64,000 nt of DNA, taken from CAZPXZ01 sp965219495 (GTDB taxonomy: Bacteria > Pseudomonadota > Alphaproteobacteria > Rhodobacterales > CAZPXZ01). The notes under the pieces are model-generated. The model saw nothing but the letters and a program-made list of their open reading frames with translations. It had not been told where the DNA came from and searched no databases. Location: the NCBI GenBank assembly GCA_965219495.1, contig OZ244777.1, positions 2,232,001 through 2,296,000 on the forward strand, in the 5' to 3' direction. Made by a program: the position numbers and the translations under genes. Numbering within the stretch: position 1 is the stretch's first letter; each line of letters begins with the position of its first letter. Shown here in pieces: positions 62,628-64,000 of the stretch.

Positions 62628-63413
62628 ATGAAAGCACTGCTGAACCGATCGGTTTTCGTCACCGGTCCCGCGAAGGGAATGGGAAGCGCCATTTCTCTGG
62701 CGCTCGCCAGATCCGGAGCGGATCTTGTGCTCGCCGGTCGAGACATTTCCGCCATCGAAAATGTTGCAGAAAAGGTTGAAGCCATGGGTCAAGCTGCCTG
62801 CGTGCAGCAGTGCGACGTCACGGATGATGATTCGGTCGCAAGCGCCGTGAACAGGGGTCGAGCGGCGATCGGCGGCAGGCTCGACGGGCTGGTTTGCGTC
62901 GCTGGTATTGCGGGTCCATCGGGCAAAACGCTTTGGCAGAGCACGGTAGAAGATTATCGCAGGGTATTTGACGTCAACGTGTTGGGGATCATCTTGGCAA
63001 TGCGCCACGTTCTCCCGCATCTGATAAATCAGGAGTCTGGAAGTGTCGTAAACATCGGCGGAACGTACGGGTTCAGAGGCGCACCCTTTGATTCGCTATA
63101 TGCCGGAACCAAGTGGGCGGTGCGCGGCCTGACCAAATCGGCAGCTCTCGAGGCCGGGCCTCACGGCGTCCGGGTGAATTGCGTTTGTCCCGGCGGCGTT
63201 GACGGACCGCGGCTGAGGCGTCAACTGACGGAGCGAGCCGAGCAGGAAAACCGGACCTTCCAGGAAGCTTATGATCGCTTTTGTGCTTCCACGGCGCTTG
63301 GGCGCGTGAGTAGCCCCACCGATGTGGCGGAATCGGTGGTGTTTCTGCTCTCCGACGCCGCCCGCAACATAACCGGGCAGGATCTTGTTGTTGACGGTGG
63401 AACGATCATCTGA
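62628..63413 (+). CDS. Short-chain dehydrogenase/reductase
   Basis: 261 aa SDR. Cofactor loop TGPAKGMGSAI, VCVAGIAG, YAGTKWAVRGL as Tyr-x-x-x-Lys, and VVDGGTII at the end. The catalytic Ser position before the Tyr reads GGT (VVNIGGTYG), so a Thr may substitute. Last recognisable gene of the island; 75 bases after the amidohydrolase. Confidence 0.9.
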   Translation: MKALLNRSVFVTGPAKGMGSAISLALARSGADLVLAGRDISAIENVAEKVEAMGQAACVQQCDVTDDDSVASAVNRGRAAIGGRLDGLVCVAGIAGPSGKTLWQSTVEDYRRVFDVNVLGIILAMRHVLPHLINQESGSVVNIGGTYGFRGAPFDSLYAGTKWAVRGLTKSAALEAGPHGVRVNCVCPGGVDGPRLRRQLTERAEQENRTFQEAYDRFCASTALGRVSSPTDVAESVVFLLSDAARNITGQDLVVDGGTII

Positions 63414-64000
63414 CCGATTGTTGAAAATTTCCGCATGCATTTGTCGTGAGGTTTTCGGGACGGCCATTGCCGTTCACGGAATTGGATTCCTGCAGAACCG
63501 CTTGCTCTGCAATTTCCGTGGCAATGCCGGGGTCTGGCTTCAGGACCGCAAGAGCAAAGGAATTCCCGGTCCGAAATTGGCATTGCCGTGCCGACGAAGC
63601 GCCTCACTTTCATTCGTTCCGAGTTCACCGGCGGATACGCTCTACCATTGGATCGCTCAACGAAAACCATGGAAGCATTCCCCGCGAAGCATGTGGATGG
63701 ATTCGCATCAACATTTCCGGCTGCAATCCGAGTGGAGAAGAATACGGACAACTTGAAAGAGTCCGGGGAGCCTGAGGCTCGCCGGTATTCTTGCACAAGG
63801 CGCAATATTGCATCCGCTCGAATGCGCCAAGCGGAGAAAGCGGAACCCCTGCTTCACATGAACCATTTGGCCTCTCGTCGAGCGAGCGGAGCGATAGAGA
63901 TTTCCAAAGAATTGTTTGAAGGGTCTTCAAGTTACGCCGGTCACGCCAAGAGAAACAGATGTCGCAACCACGCTGCGGCAAGGGCGTGGATTCGCCCCGC
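63414..64000. other. Right window end, no gene recognised
   Basis: 590 bases. A short plus-strand run encoding MDSHQHF near 63,695-63,720 recalls the start of an amidohydrolase_2 protein but stops within 20 codons; nothing else is supported. Confidence 0.4.

Noticed and set aside
63685..63745. MDSHQHF peptide resembling an amidohydrolase_2 start
   Set aside because: Stops within 20 codons and nothing family-like follows in other frames that I can see.

Overview
The window is GC-rich bacterial DNA with dense, mostly operonic genes. TRAP transporters (DctPQM), a Tat-exported ABC binding protein, molybdenum hydroxylase genes and a single-chain 5-oxoprolinase-type hydantoinase point to a heterotrophic Gram-negative, probably an (alpha)proteobacterium. 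No rRNA, tRNA or ribosomal marker is visible, so the taxonomy is inference only.

Left part, minus strand (1-10,058). A 5'-terminal copper P-type ATPase fragment has a MerR/CueR-type promoter. A TRAP operon (dctP, an arylmalonate decarboxylase/maleate isomerase-family enzyme, dctQ, dctM) follows. Beside it lies a catabolic run: SDR, ThDP-dependent enzyme, cupin, CoxG-like protein and D-2-hydroxyacid dehydrogenase.

Defence block (about 10,150-24,400). A 29-repeat CRISPR array (10,786-12,872) is read on the minus strand from a leader next to cas2. The cas operon is csb1-csb2-cas3-csb3-cas4-cas1-cas2: a type I-G (formerly I-U) effector with separate, I-C-like Cas4/Cas1/Cas2. The distal array end runs into a truncated NYN-domain RNase gene that keeps its own opposing promoter. 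Upstream of csb1 is an unrecognised small protein with an RNase H/RuvC-like layout of acidic residues. The block is bordered by an IS-end-like remnant on one side and a 5'-truncated group II intron on the other. It appears to have split a catabolic operon, because a molybdenum hydroxylase (CoxM/S/L type) and a hydantoinase continue on the far side in the same orientation.

Middle (31,900-47,100). A NicO nickel/cobalt exporter with a DUF1007 partner, a GntR regulator, a methyltransferase-like protein and a cysteine synthase are interspersed with decay: a dead PotA-like ATPase, an IS1202-like element broken by a 236-bp MITE-like insertion, a permease fragment, a P450 and a dead AAA/DUF4143 ATPase.

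Right part (47,117-63,413). A second catabolic island holds a divergent creatininase, then on the plus strand a YheO/DauR-type regulator, RidA, an M20 hydrolase, E1 alpha and beta, a free-standing lipoyl domain, a spermidine/putrescine-type ABC transporter, an Asp/Glu/hydantoin racemase, a P450, an SDR, a TrzN/AtzA-type amidohydrolase and another SDR. The gene content suggests import and stepwise oxidation and hydrolysis of a nitrogenous (amide, lactam or hydantoin-like) compound. The substrate cannot be read from sequence.
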